The position numbers were made by a program, and so were the translations under genes. Of a DNA stretch of 64,000 nucleotides, positions 25,701-37,842 are shown in pieces. This DNA is from Paragonimus westermani. Lineage: Eukaryota; Platyhelminthes; Trematoda; Plagiorchiida; Troglotrematidae. The notes under the pieces were generated by a model, which was not told where the DNA came from, ran no database searches, and saw only the letters and a program-made list of their open reading frames with translations. How positions within the stretch are numbered: position 1 is the stretch's first letter; each line of letters opens with the position of its first letter. Location of the stretch: NCBI GenBank assembly GCA_008508345.1, contig QNGE01003739.1, positions 1-64,000 of the forward strand. The letters are read 5' to 3'.

Positions 25701-26718
25701 ATTAGTTGCCGTGCCGCCTTATCCTAAACGATGGCTGATTTTGAATGGTAAGATATATCTTAGCCGAATGTAGTGGCGTAAATTGGGTACGGCAGAATAT
25801 GATCAACCCTCAGTAAAAGTGGATATTGACGATACCAACAGTTTCTACCACAAAATTTGCACACTGTATTTTTCAGCACTTGTATGACCTTACTTGTATT
25901 CATACTCATGATGCGACTGATGCGCTCACTTGCTCTAAAGTGAATTACATGGCGCGTGTACAGTTGTATACATCGTCATTCAAGTTAGTTTTCTTCTACG
26001 CATGACTGATGTGTTGGCACATACTCACATGTGCTCCTGGTTGTGGTTAGTTGCCAAACGTGAGCACGGTTTCCTTGCTGACAGTAGAGAGGTCGCACAA
26101 TTGTGCTTGCACTGATCGGAGAGAGACACATAACCTATGATCCCATAAACGGCAGTAGTGAGGTTGAACATTTGTGGTGAGACTGGACTGAGGCAGCAGC
26201 TCGGTTGCTGAACTTTGACAAACGCGATCTGCGGCAACCACTTATTTTTTCATGCACGGAGTGTGTGAAGTTCATTTTCACATTTAATTTCCACTCTATT
26301 TTTTATTGCGGAAGTGAATTTTTTTGTCTCCAAATTTAACGTGACTCATCGGTTTCTTATTCGCAGCTGTCTGATACTTTAATACGTATTTGATTCTTAT
26401 CAGTAAAAAATCGGCCGTTAACAGCTGAACTGCATCTGACCCTGTTACTCGTATTCCCATTGTTACTGCAGTGTACCAAGTTTGTTTATGTGAGGGACAG
26501 TAACGTACTACTTATGATGCCGCCCGGATTAACTGGATACTTTATCATGTATTTCCGCCACACTGTTATACACATTTGTAAACCTGGTCGTAAGTGAATT
26601 GTTATCTAAAATTTTCATTATTCTACCTATTGTACCACATTAGATAACACTATATGTGTTCACGTATATCTTTTTCCTTTGTGCTCAGTTTAAGATATAC
26701 ATATCAATATATTTTAGA
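19754..26718. other. Long intron-like stretch, no gene recognised
   Basis: Nothing could be assigned. The frames at 21469-21708 (minus) and 23215-23547 (minus, 110 codons, overlapped by open frames on both strands) were examined for splice borders and motifs without a convincing result. Confidence 0.35.
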
Positions 26719-26742
26719 TGAGACCCAACTGTGAAAAGTCAG

Positions 26743-26821
26743 GGCTTCGGCTGGATTCGAACCAGCGACAGAAACAGCATGCCTGAACGCGGCAAGTGCT
26801 CTCCAGATGAGCTACGAAGCC
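26743..26821 (-). other. tRNA-like domain, left arm
   Basis: Read on the minus strand (79 nt), the ends GGCTTCG and CGAAGCC pair perfectly over 7 bp like an acceptor stem. GCTC/GAGC form a D stem around ATCTGGA. GCTGG/CCAGC form a T stem around the loop TTCGAAT. The A box (TAGCTCATCTGGAGAGC) and B box (GGTTCGAATCC) are intact. The anticodon region does not give a clean 5-bp stem with a 7-nt loop, so it is a tRNA-derived pol III promoter rather than a tRNA gene. No T-run terminator follows directly. Confidence 0.72.
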
Positions 26822-27058
26822 ATACCAGGAGCTCGGAAGTTTCACATTTGGAATCTGTTACCCACCCGTCCCACTGTCTCATATGGAATCCACCAAATGA
26901 TTCAGGGGATCGACTGCCCCGGCAGCATTTCTCAAACAGTTCACGCTGGAATCCACCGACGCCACTACTGAGCACAGAATCATTTGGTGGATTCAATATG
27001 AAATAATGGCACGGGTGGGTAACAGGGTCCGAATGTGCAACTTCCGAGCTCCTGGTGT

Positions 27059-27137
27059 GGCTTCGTAGCTCATCTGGAGAGCACTTACCGCGTTCACGCA
27101 TGCTGTGTCTGTCGCTGGTTCGAATCCAACCGAATCC
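27059..27137 (+). other. tRNA-like domain, right arm
   Basis: Inverted counterpart of 26743-26821 with the same A box and B box text. The acceptor 3' strand has drifted to CGAATCC and the T stem is also weakened (GCTGG/CCAAC), so this arm is more decayed. Confidence 0.7.
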
Positions 27138-27161
27138 CTAACTTTTCACAGTTGGGTCTCA

Positions 27162-30100
27162 CCTGAACTCATAAATCTGTCGCACTACTCATCAGTAATA
27201 CAACTTATATGATCAGCAGTCGTTAAATTGTATGAAAAAAACATATCGGTCTAAAAATTCGGGCTTTGGAGAAATACGGGGGTAAAATGGAATCATATGG
27301 TACCAGTTGTATTCTTACCACCATAACAAAGGGCTAGCCACCAACTGTTTCTGGGCGCATAAATTGGGATTCAGCAGATGTATTTTGACAGCTTCCGCAA
27401 TATTGAGAGCCTGCTTCAGTTTGGGCCTAAATAACACTGTGAAGGCGGCCCTCGGGTCCACTGGGTGCCCGGTCTGTAGAAAGTGTTTTGTAATGGTACT
27501 GACTACACTACCGATCACCAGAATTGTTTAAACTGTTGACAGTCTGTCCCTTGCTTATTACCATAGTTTATTAAGTGAGCATATCCTACTTCTAAGGCTC
27601 TGGAAGCTGTCCTGATTGGCATGGTTGAACTACCGTTCAGTAGAATCTAGTAACTGACCTTGAACTGAGGACGATTAGTGCGCATTGTTCATCCAGTCCA
27701 CAATGGAGATGATGTACTCATTATTGGTCCCACAGTCAACCCCATCAATTAAATCGCAGATGGAATAGATGAGCTTGAAAGCCGGTGGTGCTAAGCCGTC
27801 GTAATCCTTTTACGTTTTCTGATTAATGCTGTTTTGGTATTCCTTTACCTATGAGAACCACTGCATGAAACATCGTTTTGTGCTATTGCGTACTCCTCCA
27901 AAAACCAAACTTTACAAGCTGCAATATATCCGAGAAAATAAAAAGACGAATGCCTTTACGACGACTTCTTGATCGTATTGAAAGTTGATCACGTTTGGTC
28001 ACCCGGAGGAAATATTAAATATCCTATCAACTTTGGTAGTGAGAAGCTTGTGATCAGAGTGTATATGAGTGCTCGAATTGCTCGAATCAATACCAGAACG
28101 ACATATTGCAACATTCACAGGTCAACCCATAATCCAAATCTTATTTTTCATTTAATAAATTAAGCTTATCTTCGTGGCTAAAAGCTTTCGTTATCGAATT
28201 TTCAACTAGTTGAGCCGATAGGAGACGGGGGATCAAGTAAAGTTTGATAATTAATCTTCCCCAGCGTTTTTTAACTCTTCTGGTGAACTCAAACCAAATT
28301 AATCATAGGGTAAACGTGTTTTTCACAGTCCACTTTGAATGTCCGTTATCGTAACAGCACACTAGTAGAGCAGATCGAAGCACAAAATCCACACTAGCAA
28401 AGCTACCCACCAGAACGACCTAGAATATATGTATGGAAATATGTACGGCATCAATTTCAATTTAGTTTCGTACACGGATGCAAAATAAACAGGTATGCCT
28501 ACTACACCCTTATAAATCTTTTTCGATTGCTTTTCAACTGCAGCTAGTAGTTGATATCAACTACTTTGGGAGTAGTATGTTTGGATAGACGCATCATTCC
28601 GCTGGAAGAAGGTACAACCACTCAAAGATGATGCATAGTTTGATGTGGGATAACCCGAGGTTGATCGACGCTAGTGGATATAAAGAACTATAGGCTACCG
28701 CTTTAGGCATGAACACGTACCGGATTTCCACAAACCAGCTGATTGAAAACACTTGTGTACTATCAGATTTGAGCATTGTCTGGGATAATGTTTGAGGCTT
28801 CGCTGGTGTAAATGTATGATTAGGTTTGCCAAACTATGTTCACCACAGGCCTGATATTAAACGTAAATTTCAATAAGCAACGAGAACTATCGCTCATCCT
28901 AGTGATATAGTGATATTTGGGAGTAATTCTTCTGTATTTCTCAGATGAATTGACATCATGAGGTCAGCGATCCATTGATTCGAACTGGAAAATTTCAGCT
29001 GACTGTGAAGACAGTTTTTTCAACCGCATATTAAGCAGTCGATGATCCTTATTAAAACACATAGGTAAACTGTTTTTTTTTAACTGTGGATCATACCATA
29101 TAAATTGGAGATGCGTGTATTTACTATGAATAAGAGATAGCTTACAGGTTGTTATGTGGTAATATGTATGTCACTGTGGCTCCTGCAAAGTAATCACTAC
29201 AGAATCCACACACACACATACACACAAATCAGAATGGATCCTTTGCATGAGACAGAGAGGAGAATATGTGTATTTTCTAATTAAAAAGCAGTACACCGTC
29301 TAGCATTGACTACTGAATAGCCAGGACTACTATGGAGTACACTAATGCCTTTTTCTATGGATTGTATTTGGCGATAAAATAACGACTTGTAAGACTGCCA
29401 TGTTTATCACCGGTTCTTTAAAAAGTCCATATCGGTTGCTCCCACTCATGATATTCACGAAAAACAGGCTGTTTATTTATTCTCAGAGTTCACTGTGGGG
29501 CCTGAGTTAACAGCTTAAGATTTTGATGTTTCCTTCAATTTACATCCCATCAAAAACATACAAACAACCAGGTAGCATTGAAACTGAGGGATAACATATT
29601 AGCACAACAATGTTAAATAGGAATAAGCGGCCTGAGGACTATCCATGTGAGAATATGTTTGGGCGCTTAGCTGTTGCAGTGCTGTCTAACGTGATTTGAG
29701 GTATACGGTGACCAACACGGAAGTCAGCAGAATATAGCCGGATTTCATATCTCGGTCCTGACAGACATAGGCACTACAGAGGAGCCTTGAAAAAATTGAA
29801 ACTAGACTGTGTTGCCTTATTTTGAAATAATTCGGAGCGTTGGTCCGAATTTGAACCGAATGTAGGTGCTGTAATCCGTACCAGCCAAATCATTTGAACC
29901 CCAGTTGTACCAGTTGGCTAAATAGTTCACATTTCTGTAATTGATCATTTGTAAGATATGTTAGATGAAAAACGGCTTCTTGGCAATGTTTCTAATTGAC
30001 AGCTTTCGTGGCATGATCTACAGATTTTGTGTAGTCAATGTATGGATGATGGAAGGTTTTATTTCGATCAGTACCCAGTTTGTAGGGTTGTGAAATTCAA

Positions 30101-31150
30101 CAAAATATATACGTCGTCCGATTCAGATCGCATGAAACCCAAGATAGTGTAAATGTGAGTAAGTCCAGGATTTCTTGTTTTTAACGAGTACAATAACCCG
30201 TGTGCGCCAGGAAGGGGCCCGGGAACTAATTATTTGGTGATTGATAACTCCACTACTCGTTGATTGTGAGTAAGTCGAGCTAATTTTTTATCCATTCGAC
30301 CGTATTGGGGGAAGTGGAAAATGTTTCCAATCAATTATGACGTCCATTTTCTGTAACAGCAATATGTTTTCGAATAGTGTGCGGCGATTTGATTTATCCT
30401 TACCCGTTCTTGTTTAATAATGGGTGTTCCTGCTTCAGCGTCAAGAACTTTTCTCACAGCTAGACTTTATTAGGAAGGCAAGTGCTTTGCATTGATGACA
30501 TGAATTACTCGGGTTGTGGAAACGGTGGTAGGTCACTGATGAGACCGGACACGGTTATTAATCAGTGTGAAGAAGTTCCAGCTAACACTCATGCAGATAA
30601 TGAATTTAGTTCAGGGGTATAGAAGAATCTCAACTCGCTGCCATTCCATTAGGGGATGACGTTCTCAAGGCCACAACAAACTGACTGTGCTCTTATCACT
30701 CAACGAATCTCAAGTTCATCCATCTGCTATGCTTACTGTAGGGTGAGACGCTACCCTCTGGCACCTTTCAATACTAAGATAGCTGCATTATTTGATGAGT
30801 TGGGCGAACTCCAAGATCTCTGTTCACTATAAAACCAATTTATGGTAGGAACCACCAAGACCTGGTGTAAGAAGGAACTACGGGTTGGCAAACTGGCACG
30901 ATAATGCTTCACAATGATAGAAGAATCGGTATGTTGATCTGGCTCTTTGATTGGGCTTGCACTTAAAGACACTAGGTGCTTATGACAAGCTGCATCTTCC
31001 GGAATCAGTCTGAGAAGTAATTAACGTCAATCCGTGCTTCTCTCGTTTGGCTGTGTAATGTATAAATTGCCTTTACACGGAAAGGGTGCCTGCATGACCT
31101 TATACAAGGCCGTACATAGATTACCATCTTAACGTCATCCTCAAACATCA
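27162..31150. other. Intron-like DNA, no gene recognised
   Basis: No motif-bearing frame or recognised element was found. Right after the foldback, at about 27180-27200, the minus strand reads TTACTGATGAGTAGTGCGAC; similar text occurs at 41430-41446 and 63903-63918 next to other repeats, so it may belong to the repeat family edge. Confidence 0.35.
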
Positions 31151-31546
31151 ATGCTAGAAAATTTTGACAGGCCGCAGCTGGACTTCACGAACCGTTTAGG
31201 TGATACTGCGACGTATTCCCACGCCGGAAAGTTCTTCAAGGTAGTAGTGAAAGCTGGACTATACCTATATGTTCAGGACCGTACGAAGTGGCAGGTGGGT
31301 CAAACGTCGTATTGTCTTGGTTCCACTCTTACCAACGAGGTCGACGTGACAGGTAGTTTAAGAGGTCACTGGCAGTTATTCAATGTTTTTAGGTTAAGAA
31401 GTCTCTCTTGCAAAATGCTACACGAGTACAGCGGAAAAACTGCACTCTCTAGAGCCTTTTTTCGTGTTCCTGGAGGTATTGCTGCTCACAATTCTTCCAT
31501 GGTTGAGAACGACAGAATAGCGAAGAAGACTTGTTTTGTGTTTTGA
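31151..31546 (+). CDS. Orphan 131-codon open frame, doubtful
   Basis: This is the longest intact frame between 27 and 37 kb. It starts MLENFDRPQLDFTNRLGD and has no signal peptide or membrane segment. I recognise no family. It lies inside what is probably an intron of the minus-strand gene and could be a chance frame, an exon of a nested gene or part of an unrecognised mobile element. No promoter or polyadenylation evidence was identified. Confidence 0.15.
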   Translation: MLENFDRPQLDFTNRLGDTATYSHAGKFFKVVVKAGLYLYVQDRTKWQVGQTSYCLGSTLTNEVDVTGSLRGHWQLFNVFRLRSLSCKMLHEYSGKTALSRAFFRVPGGIAAHNSSMVENDRIAKKTCFVF

Positions 31547-31759
31547 TCATCAGGCTAATTACAACACACAAAAAATATGAAAACAGTGATTATGGTTGAC
31601 TTGGTCGGAATTTGTGACAAAACGTTGAAATCCATATCTGAATGCTGCCGGTGCAGGTGATTCCGCGAGATACATGAACAACACAATTTCCAGGCTGGTA
31701 GCTGACGTCTGAGCTGATGAACAAATCATATAGTTCAGTGACTTTGTCGGTTCACTCAC

Positions 31760-31796
31760 GTCTTTCAACGTGTCGGTATACATTTGGAACCGGAAG
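31760..31796 (-). CDS. Possible 37-nt microexon, weak
   Basis: GTGAGT follows position 31760 on the minus strand, and GACAG precedes 31796, though the upstream pyrimidine tract is poor. Read from phase 0 it gives 12 codons plus one base (LPVPNVYRHVER) and leaves phase 1. That is exactly what would join the DH exon donor at 38277 to the acceptor at 12344. The only support is splice phase and a consensus donor. Confidence 0.2.
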
Positions 31797-31828
31797 CTGT
31801 CCATATTCACGTAAATTGTGCAGATCAA

Positions 31829-33321
31829 ACTATATCGATAATTTTTATGTGGGTATAGGCTGTTGCTTAATCGGTAATACTATTGGGTAACTTTCATTAT
31901 TTTTAAGAATGTGCACCAGGTTTAGTTGTCGCTCTATACATTTTCTAGTTTAACGTCTCGATTTCAATTTAAGCTGTCCCAAAGAGGTTAGCTGAGTTTC
32001 AACGTCGAACATGATCGCGCGGCTAGTGTGCATATGAGTAGAGTGAGAAACAGACACTGAGTGACTTCTTCAGAATACAGTACTGTCCCGCCAGAAGCAG
32101 GGAGTAAACCATGTCGCCTTGCTTGGACTTAGTTGGATGCTGGAAAAGGTATAGTTGTCATACCCTCGTTATATCGGGACCAGTGACTTCATGTGTGCGT
32201 CCGGTCGGAATAAAGTAAGTGTTAACATCCCGCAGTATTTGTTTGTGTGTGTGTGTGTGTGTGTGTGATGAATTGGATCCAGCAAAAATAAGGATTCAAA
32301 CGGTTTTAACAAACGTTCACTCTTTGTTAATCTTCTCATTCTGGTCTTTTATTAACATATTGGAATGAAACATTCCGTACTATCGGGTATCCAGCACCTG
32401 CTGACAACCAGTACATTTGCGAGCCTACGCTAGAACGTAAGATACTTTCTATTCAATCTATTATCACAACATGACGACATACAATGTGTGATTTTAACGT
32501 TTCTTTAGTTAATTATTCACACATTATTTGTAAAAGATGAACATTGTGATTTTCAACGCTCAGACAGTGCGAATCAAGAGTGCACAGGGGCAGTTATTAT
32601 CATCCAGTCGGCATAAACCTGATATTATAGCACAAATGTTTGCCTTTAAACCGCCTGGGTGTTTTTTGATGAATATCGTACCTATTTTGACCAATCGTTT
32701 GCCTAGCTAACCGAAACGACCATCACAACTGTGGCCGACCGTACATCCTAACCAGAGTATTAGGCAACCAAACAAGCTATGCGGTCGACACGAATCTACT
32801 TTGAAAAGCTCCGCGTTGTGGTCCCGTACCCCATCCTGTAGATTTGATTGACATTTGGTGAAGATTAGTGTATAAGCGCTTTTTTATGCGTTGTTGAACA
32901 GCACCGCGGTGTGCTATCTGCTGTCAGATCGTCGAAAGCATGAGACTTAGCCGCGGTCGTGCTTGCACTCTCATCATCAAATCGAGCAGGCCAAGGTAAG
33001 CACATATTATTATGAAAGCATTTGAATGCTTTTCTACATGACTGATGGACCAACTGGTACTCAAACTGAACGGAATTGCAAGGTAATGCTCCTGCCCTAA
33101 GTTCATGTGGCTCGAGCAGTTGACTCTGTGATAACTATAATTCAGTTCACTTTGTACAGTGGACCGGCTAGTAAACCATGTACAGACCAACTCAACACCA
33201 CCGTGTAGAGTCGGGTAGCTCATGTCATCATCAGATCGTTCATCAGCCTAGTCCTCCTCTCACATGTTAGTCGGTTGGAAAATGTGACTGTAAACATTAA
33301 ACTCCATTCTCAATTGGTTTT
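31829..33321. other. Intron-like DNA, no gene recognised
   Basis: Apart from the TG run at 32244-32268 nothing was recognised. Confidence 0.35.
32244..32268. repeat. (TG)n microsatellite
   Basis: About 12 uninterrupted TG dinucleotides. Confidence 0.9.
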
Positions 33322-33372
33322 AGCTTCCGCATTCTCACAGACCTTACAGTCAGCTCTTTTTCGATTAGAATT
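33322..33372 (-). repeat. Degenerate fragment of the hammerhead-element family
   Basis: On the plus strand the text 'gcttccgcattctcacagac...cagtcagctctttttcg' aligns with 37793-37838 of the hammerhead element ('cattccgcattcagatagac...cagtcagcctctttcg'). The ribozyme part is not recognisable here. Confidence 0.45.
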
Positions 33373-36300
33373 GTAAGCAACGTTCATAAGAGGTCAACAA
33401 AACGGCTTTTTCAGATAAAAAAATTGATCAGGGACGTCGGAAGCAGTTTTTTGCATAATGTATCTCTCAAGCGCATTTCGCTGCACCTCTTCAGATACAC
33501 GCTACAGTCTACGAGTTTATATAGCAAATTTCAATCGAAATTGCGAAGTTAAACAACAAACTCAACAAAAACACGTGCACGCATTAGTGCACACCGGTTA
33601 AAAGGACAAGACTTTCTGCGTGCGGAGGGGTGGCTTCCAATTGTTAGTTGCTACCGCCTAAGTAAACCGGAAGAGCCTCTGACGTTTTGTTGCGTAACGT
33701 AACCAAAGAGCCGAATCGGAAGCAATTTATTAATTTTCGTCTGAGGGCCAGACTACTAACGTAGGCAGAACGGAGCAGTAATTACGTATGTGAGCCAACG
33801 AACATATTCTAATCTGAGTCTGAAAAAAAAACTCGTGGATACCAAAATGCCTCGAGTAGGTCGGGATGTGGTAAGTCATAAAGAACCTGGGTCATCGGTG
33901 GCTCGACATCTACTCACATGACAACCCCAGTTAGACCTGGAGAGGGTCTTTAGGACATGCCGTGCAACAAAGAGTCGAAGGTCTCTCTGGTTCATGGAGG
34001 CAGTAGCAATTAACAAATGAAAGTCACTCTCTACGTACAGAAAGACTTGTTCACCAGTATCAGATTGTTTTGATATTGATATGTTCGCCGATCTTGGCAT
34101 TTAGGTTGCAAACGTTTCATCACCAGGCAAGGTGACACGATCAGTGCGTAAGTGTTTCAGCGTATATATACGCGAACATATCAATACCAAAACCATCAAC
34201 CTGAGGTACAAACAACACCACCACTGTTCCCAACCATCATTGTCAGATTGTCCTGATGTGCACTGATGTGTTTGTGTGTATGGTTTTTGATTTTGTTATT
34301 TGACACCACAATGTCTATTGAAATTCACAATATAAACTCTCAGACTGCAACACTGTGACTGGATGCAGCGAAATCTGCTCGAGAGAAATATTGCCCAAAT
34401 TATATCAAGCTAAATATCCTACTACTCATTAGTAATCAAAATATCATCAAAAAATTTGAAACATTTCTATGATCCTCAGTGAGAAGGAAACCCTAACCGT
34501 GGGGACATCGAGCAGAGCTGACAATATAGTCACTGTTGAGGTGATCGGACGGTGTGAGCATTACTTGCAAGGAATGTGGCTCAGCGTTTGCTTACGATAA
34601 GTCAATCGTCCCTAACCTGATTTGCTTGCGGCGTTTGTCTCAAGAACGCGTTACCGGATTTGAAGCCCGGCCACAGCAAAGATATGTTTTATTCACAAGC
34701 ACCAACAAGAACGCAGTTCTAGTATAGTGCTTGTTTCTAAAGGGGTTTGTGAAAATTTCTATAGGAATGAGGAACCTGCCAGTATTTGTGAGTGATATGC
34801 AACTTATATCAACAAATACCGCCTACTGCTTATCAACAGTTCTTCTGTCTTTGTCAGCACGGTGAAATTGTAGGTGGTCTGATGAGGACCACTGACGGGA
34901 TTGGACGAGATAATGGTGACTGGGCCGGTGATTTGCGCCCAACAGGTATCATGAAGACGACACAGAACAACAAATCACAACACTTTTCACTCAGAGGTGA
35001 GCAGATATTCAACCATTAGCTGAAAAAGAGAACTTTCTGGGCTAAAAGCCACATACTACACGGTTCATACTTCCTCTAGTGGCGAATTTCGGGAAACCTG
35101 GCTAGTCTATCATAAACAGTTAGTCTACTCAGAACTATTCATGAACGCACAATGTTGGTCGATACAATCTGATCAACATAGCCTTCTTGAATATAGACAA
35201 CCTGGGGTTACGTATGAACACGGTAAACAGAGAGTATGGATCAGTATTACGACTTGCTGATTAGTTATGCTGAACGATTGACGATGGCGCGTTTCTCGTT
35301 TTCCTATTACGTTCGTTTATTTCAATGTATCAGTGACTTTTGGAACCGTTTTGAGGAGTGTTTCGGTCCCGGAATCATAAAACTCTGTTCCTCTTGCGCA
35401 TGTGAATGTCGCAGTAATGGCAGGTATATTGGTAGGAGGGACTGAATTAAATGTTACGTCATGTGTTACGCTTATCTGACGTGTGCTCCATAATCGAAAA
35501 TTTATTACGTGACGTATGGCTGTTGTTAGGTGAATATTTTTGAATGCTAAGTTATGAATCATCTCGTCTAAATACACTAAGCTTTTATTTTTCCTACCCT
35601 GTTAAGAAAATCGGCAAGCTCTTGTGGTTAGCTGTTTGCTACCAACGTTTTCTGGCTGATTATTTGTGGCTTACTCCAAGTCCAGCGATTTACTTCCGAA
35701 CTGTGATCGAACTGGGAATAGCAGGCGCTATGCAGATTTGGAGTAGAGCGGATTTCAGTTATTGATCGTGCCTGTGTGAGTGGACATAAAGGAGCATTGA
35801 CAATAATGTAGATCTATAAGCAGTAGACTGTACGCGTGTGAACGAAGTGGTGACACGATTGTTACTCACTTTGCAAGTCGGAGCAGATGGATGGATTGCA
35901 AGGTGGGCGGATGTTTGAAGCCGAGTTTAGTGTCTAGTTGAGTGGGTATGGATCACTACATACAACTGAGTGTTTTTGTCCTCCATGACCAATTTGTGTG
36001 GAGTAATTGCCAAATTATGTAACAATCTATCCTTGATGCCAGTAACCCTTTGGACAGAAAAGTAAACTTCAGACCGATAGCATTCTGTCCATTTCTTCTT
36101 TGTTTAAACTTAATCTGCAGTCTGGACATGGTTCGAATCGTGTTACGAGCAAAAACCCCCGGTGAAACTATATATTGACAAACTGCGATGGAGTATGCCT
36201 ACCTAAACCAACTAAGTGCGTACAGGGCATCGGTTGCAAGTGATAACTCGACTGAGAACACGTTGTGATCAGCTAATCATATAGGAAAAATGAACGAAAA

Positions 36301-37002
36301 GTGTTTTGTGCGACTGAACAGTATTCAACGTTTTGGCTGTCAGCCAAAAACAAGTGTGAACTATCACAAAAAACGGACAATTTATTAGCTAACCACGGGG
36401 AACATTGAAACAGTTTCAAATGCATTTTCCGTCCGTTTGCGTGTATCACGAATCAAACTATAGAGTCACATATAATGACATTTTAACCCGGTAACTCTCT
36501 TGGAAGTCGCAACATGTCGATGTACCTGAAAATCAATTAAGACATGTGGCGAACACTGTTCACCATGTATAGTAATGACCGATCAAGGGGCCTCTAACTG
36601 TTGTATGTAACGGAGCGATTGAATCATTATTTTGCAATATGGTTAGCATGAACCATAGCGATCAGTTAGTCTTTGCTTGTGTCACACTGGGGGGGGACAA
36701 TAAGTTCGTTCTTATCGGTGGCTGAAAATCAGACCGTAAGTGATTCTGTATTTGTTCTTTGGATAATCTTCCATTTATGCATATAATCACTACACTCTCT
36801 TCAATTCAAACATCGATTGCGTCAGTCCATGACGTCACAATCAGGCAGACATTTACTACTGGCCTACTTCGAGTTTTGTTGTGATATAACTTTCTGTCGT
36901 CTGGGTATCGTTTTTTAAGCTCAAGATGGTACAGGGTGCCTGTCTAATACGGTCTTATCAAAGAGTGTAAATGGGTGTATCGTACCAAATTTCCAATACT
37001 AC
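33373..37002. other. Intron-like DNA, no gene recognised
   Basis: Several open frames (33876-34100 minus, 35236-35445 plus, 35317-35577 minus) show no convincing motif plus splice pair. A short text at 34219-34239 recurs at 14892-14914. Confidence 0.35.
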
Positions 37003-37178
37003 CTGGAGACTTAAACAGATGTTGCAACCGAGCTGGGTTAACAAAAGCTCAGTGCCACACACCAACATCATCGGTGTGTTATCCAAAATGGGTATGTTCC
37101 TTATATCTGAGTCAAGTCTATCATTTTCATCGCCAAAATATATTCCACATGCTCCAAGTGCTTGTTGAGTCAACTCAG
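37003..37178 (-). CDS. Candidate exon (176 nt), unassigned
   Basis: On the minus strand the acceptor reads CCGTTTTAG and the donor CTCCAG|GTAGTA. Between them lie 2 bases and 58 open codons that read LTQQALGACGIYFGDENDRL and, later, NTPMMLVCGTELLLTQLGC. The composition looks protein-like, but no family was recognised. Its start phase (2 bases) does not fit the phase-0 donor at 38277, so if real it belongs to another transcript or needs a further exon. Confidence 0.2.
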
Positions 37179-37842
37179 CTAAAACGGCCGTCAATGTAAT
37201 TCATTGTTCAACAACTCTGGAGATATAAAACATCACCAATGAAAACACCCAGAGGGAACTTAAACTGACATCCAGCACAATGAAAATGATCTCCCGACAA
37301 GCAAACGCGATTTCAGTGCATCTTAAATCAAATAAGATAGAATGACGCTTCTTACACCCTCATTTTCAGTCTAGTTTGATCTGTGGAGTTTAAACTGCGA
37401 TCCAGGTGCACGTGGTATGAAAATGTTGACCAATATACTATACTGTATCGACGTGGCTCGGGATGTCCATCCAACCGTTCATCTAGGCACCCGTGTGACT
37501 ACTGCTCACGTAGGTTGGTCGTCTGGGAATCAGACACCAATAGGAATGTAATTATTCCCTATTTCATTGTCCCTTATTCTAATCGGTGAGGATATCTCAG
37601 ACAACGGTTGACATAGTACAAGGTTTACAGTTGAACAGCTCAGCTGATCTGGGCAGAACAACTAAAGCTGGTAGCGTTCAGGAAACTCCAGTAGTTTCGA
37701 ACAACTTTCTGTCTCCCTGTGTCCTCGTTTCACCATGGTCTAACCCATAACACGTCGTTATTTTCAAGTTGACCATCACTCACATTTGAACGCAGCATTC
37801 CGCATTCAGATAGACTTTGCAGTCAGCCTCTTTCGAAAAGAA

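Larger units (their letters stand above)
26719..27161. mobile_element. Foldback of two inverted tRNA-like retroposons
   Basis: Two arms of about 185 nt (26719-26903 and 26977-27161) are inverted copies of each other, with outer tips TGAGACCCAACTGTGAAAAG and its complement. A 73-nt spacer (26904-26976) separates them. Each arm carries, from the tip inward, a tRNA-like sequence and then a unique block ending in GAATCCACCAAATGATTC or its complement. The arms differ at scattered positions, so this is not an assembly palindrome. No target duplication was seen. Related fragments lie at 40308-40352 and 46636-46699. Mirror-image open frames on both strands follow from the palindrome. Confidence 0.8.

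Noticed and set aside
26731..27101. Long overlapping open frames on both strands
   Set aside because: They are mirror images produced by the inverted repeat, not genes.
26743..27137. Genuine tRNA genes
   Set aside because: The anticodon arm does not fold into 5 bp plus a 7-nt loop, and the units sit inside an inverted retroposon structure.
34876..34905. CTGATGA boxes at about 34879, 55320 and 60328 as further hammerheads
   Set aside because: No matching stem II with GAAA and no NUH site with stem I partner within reach.
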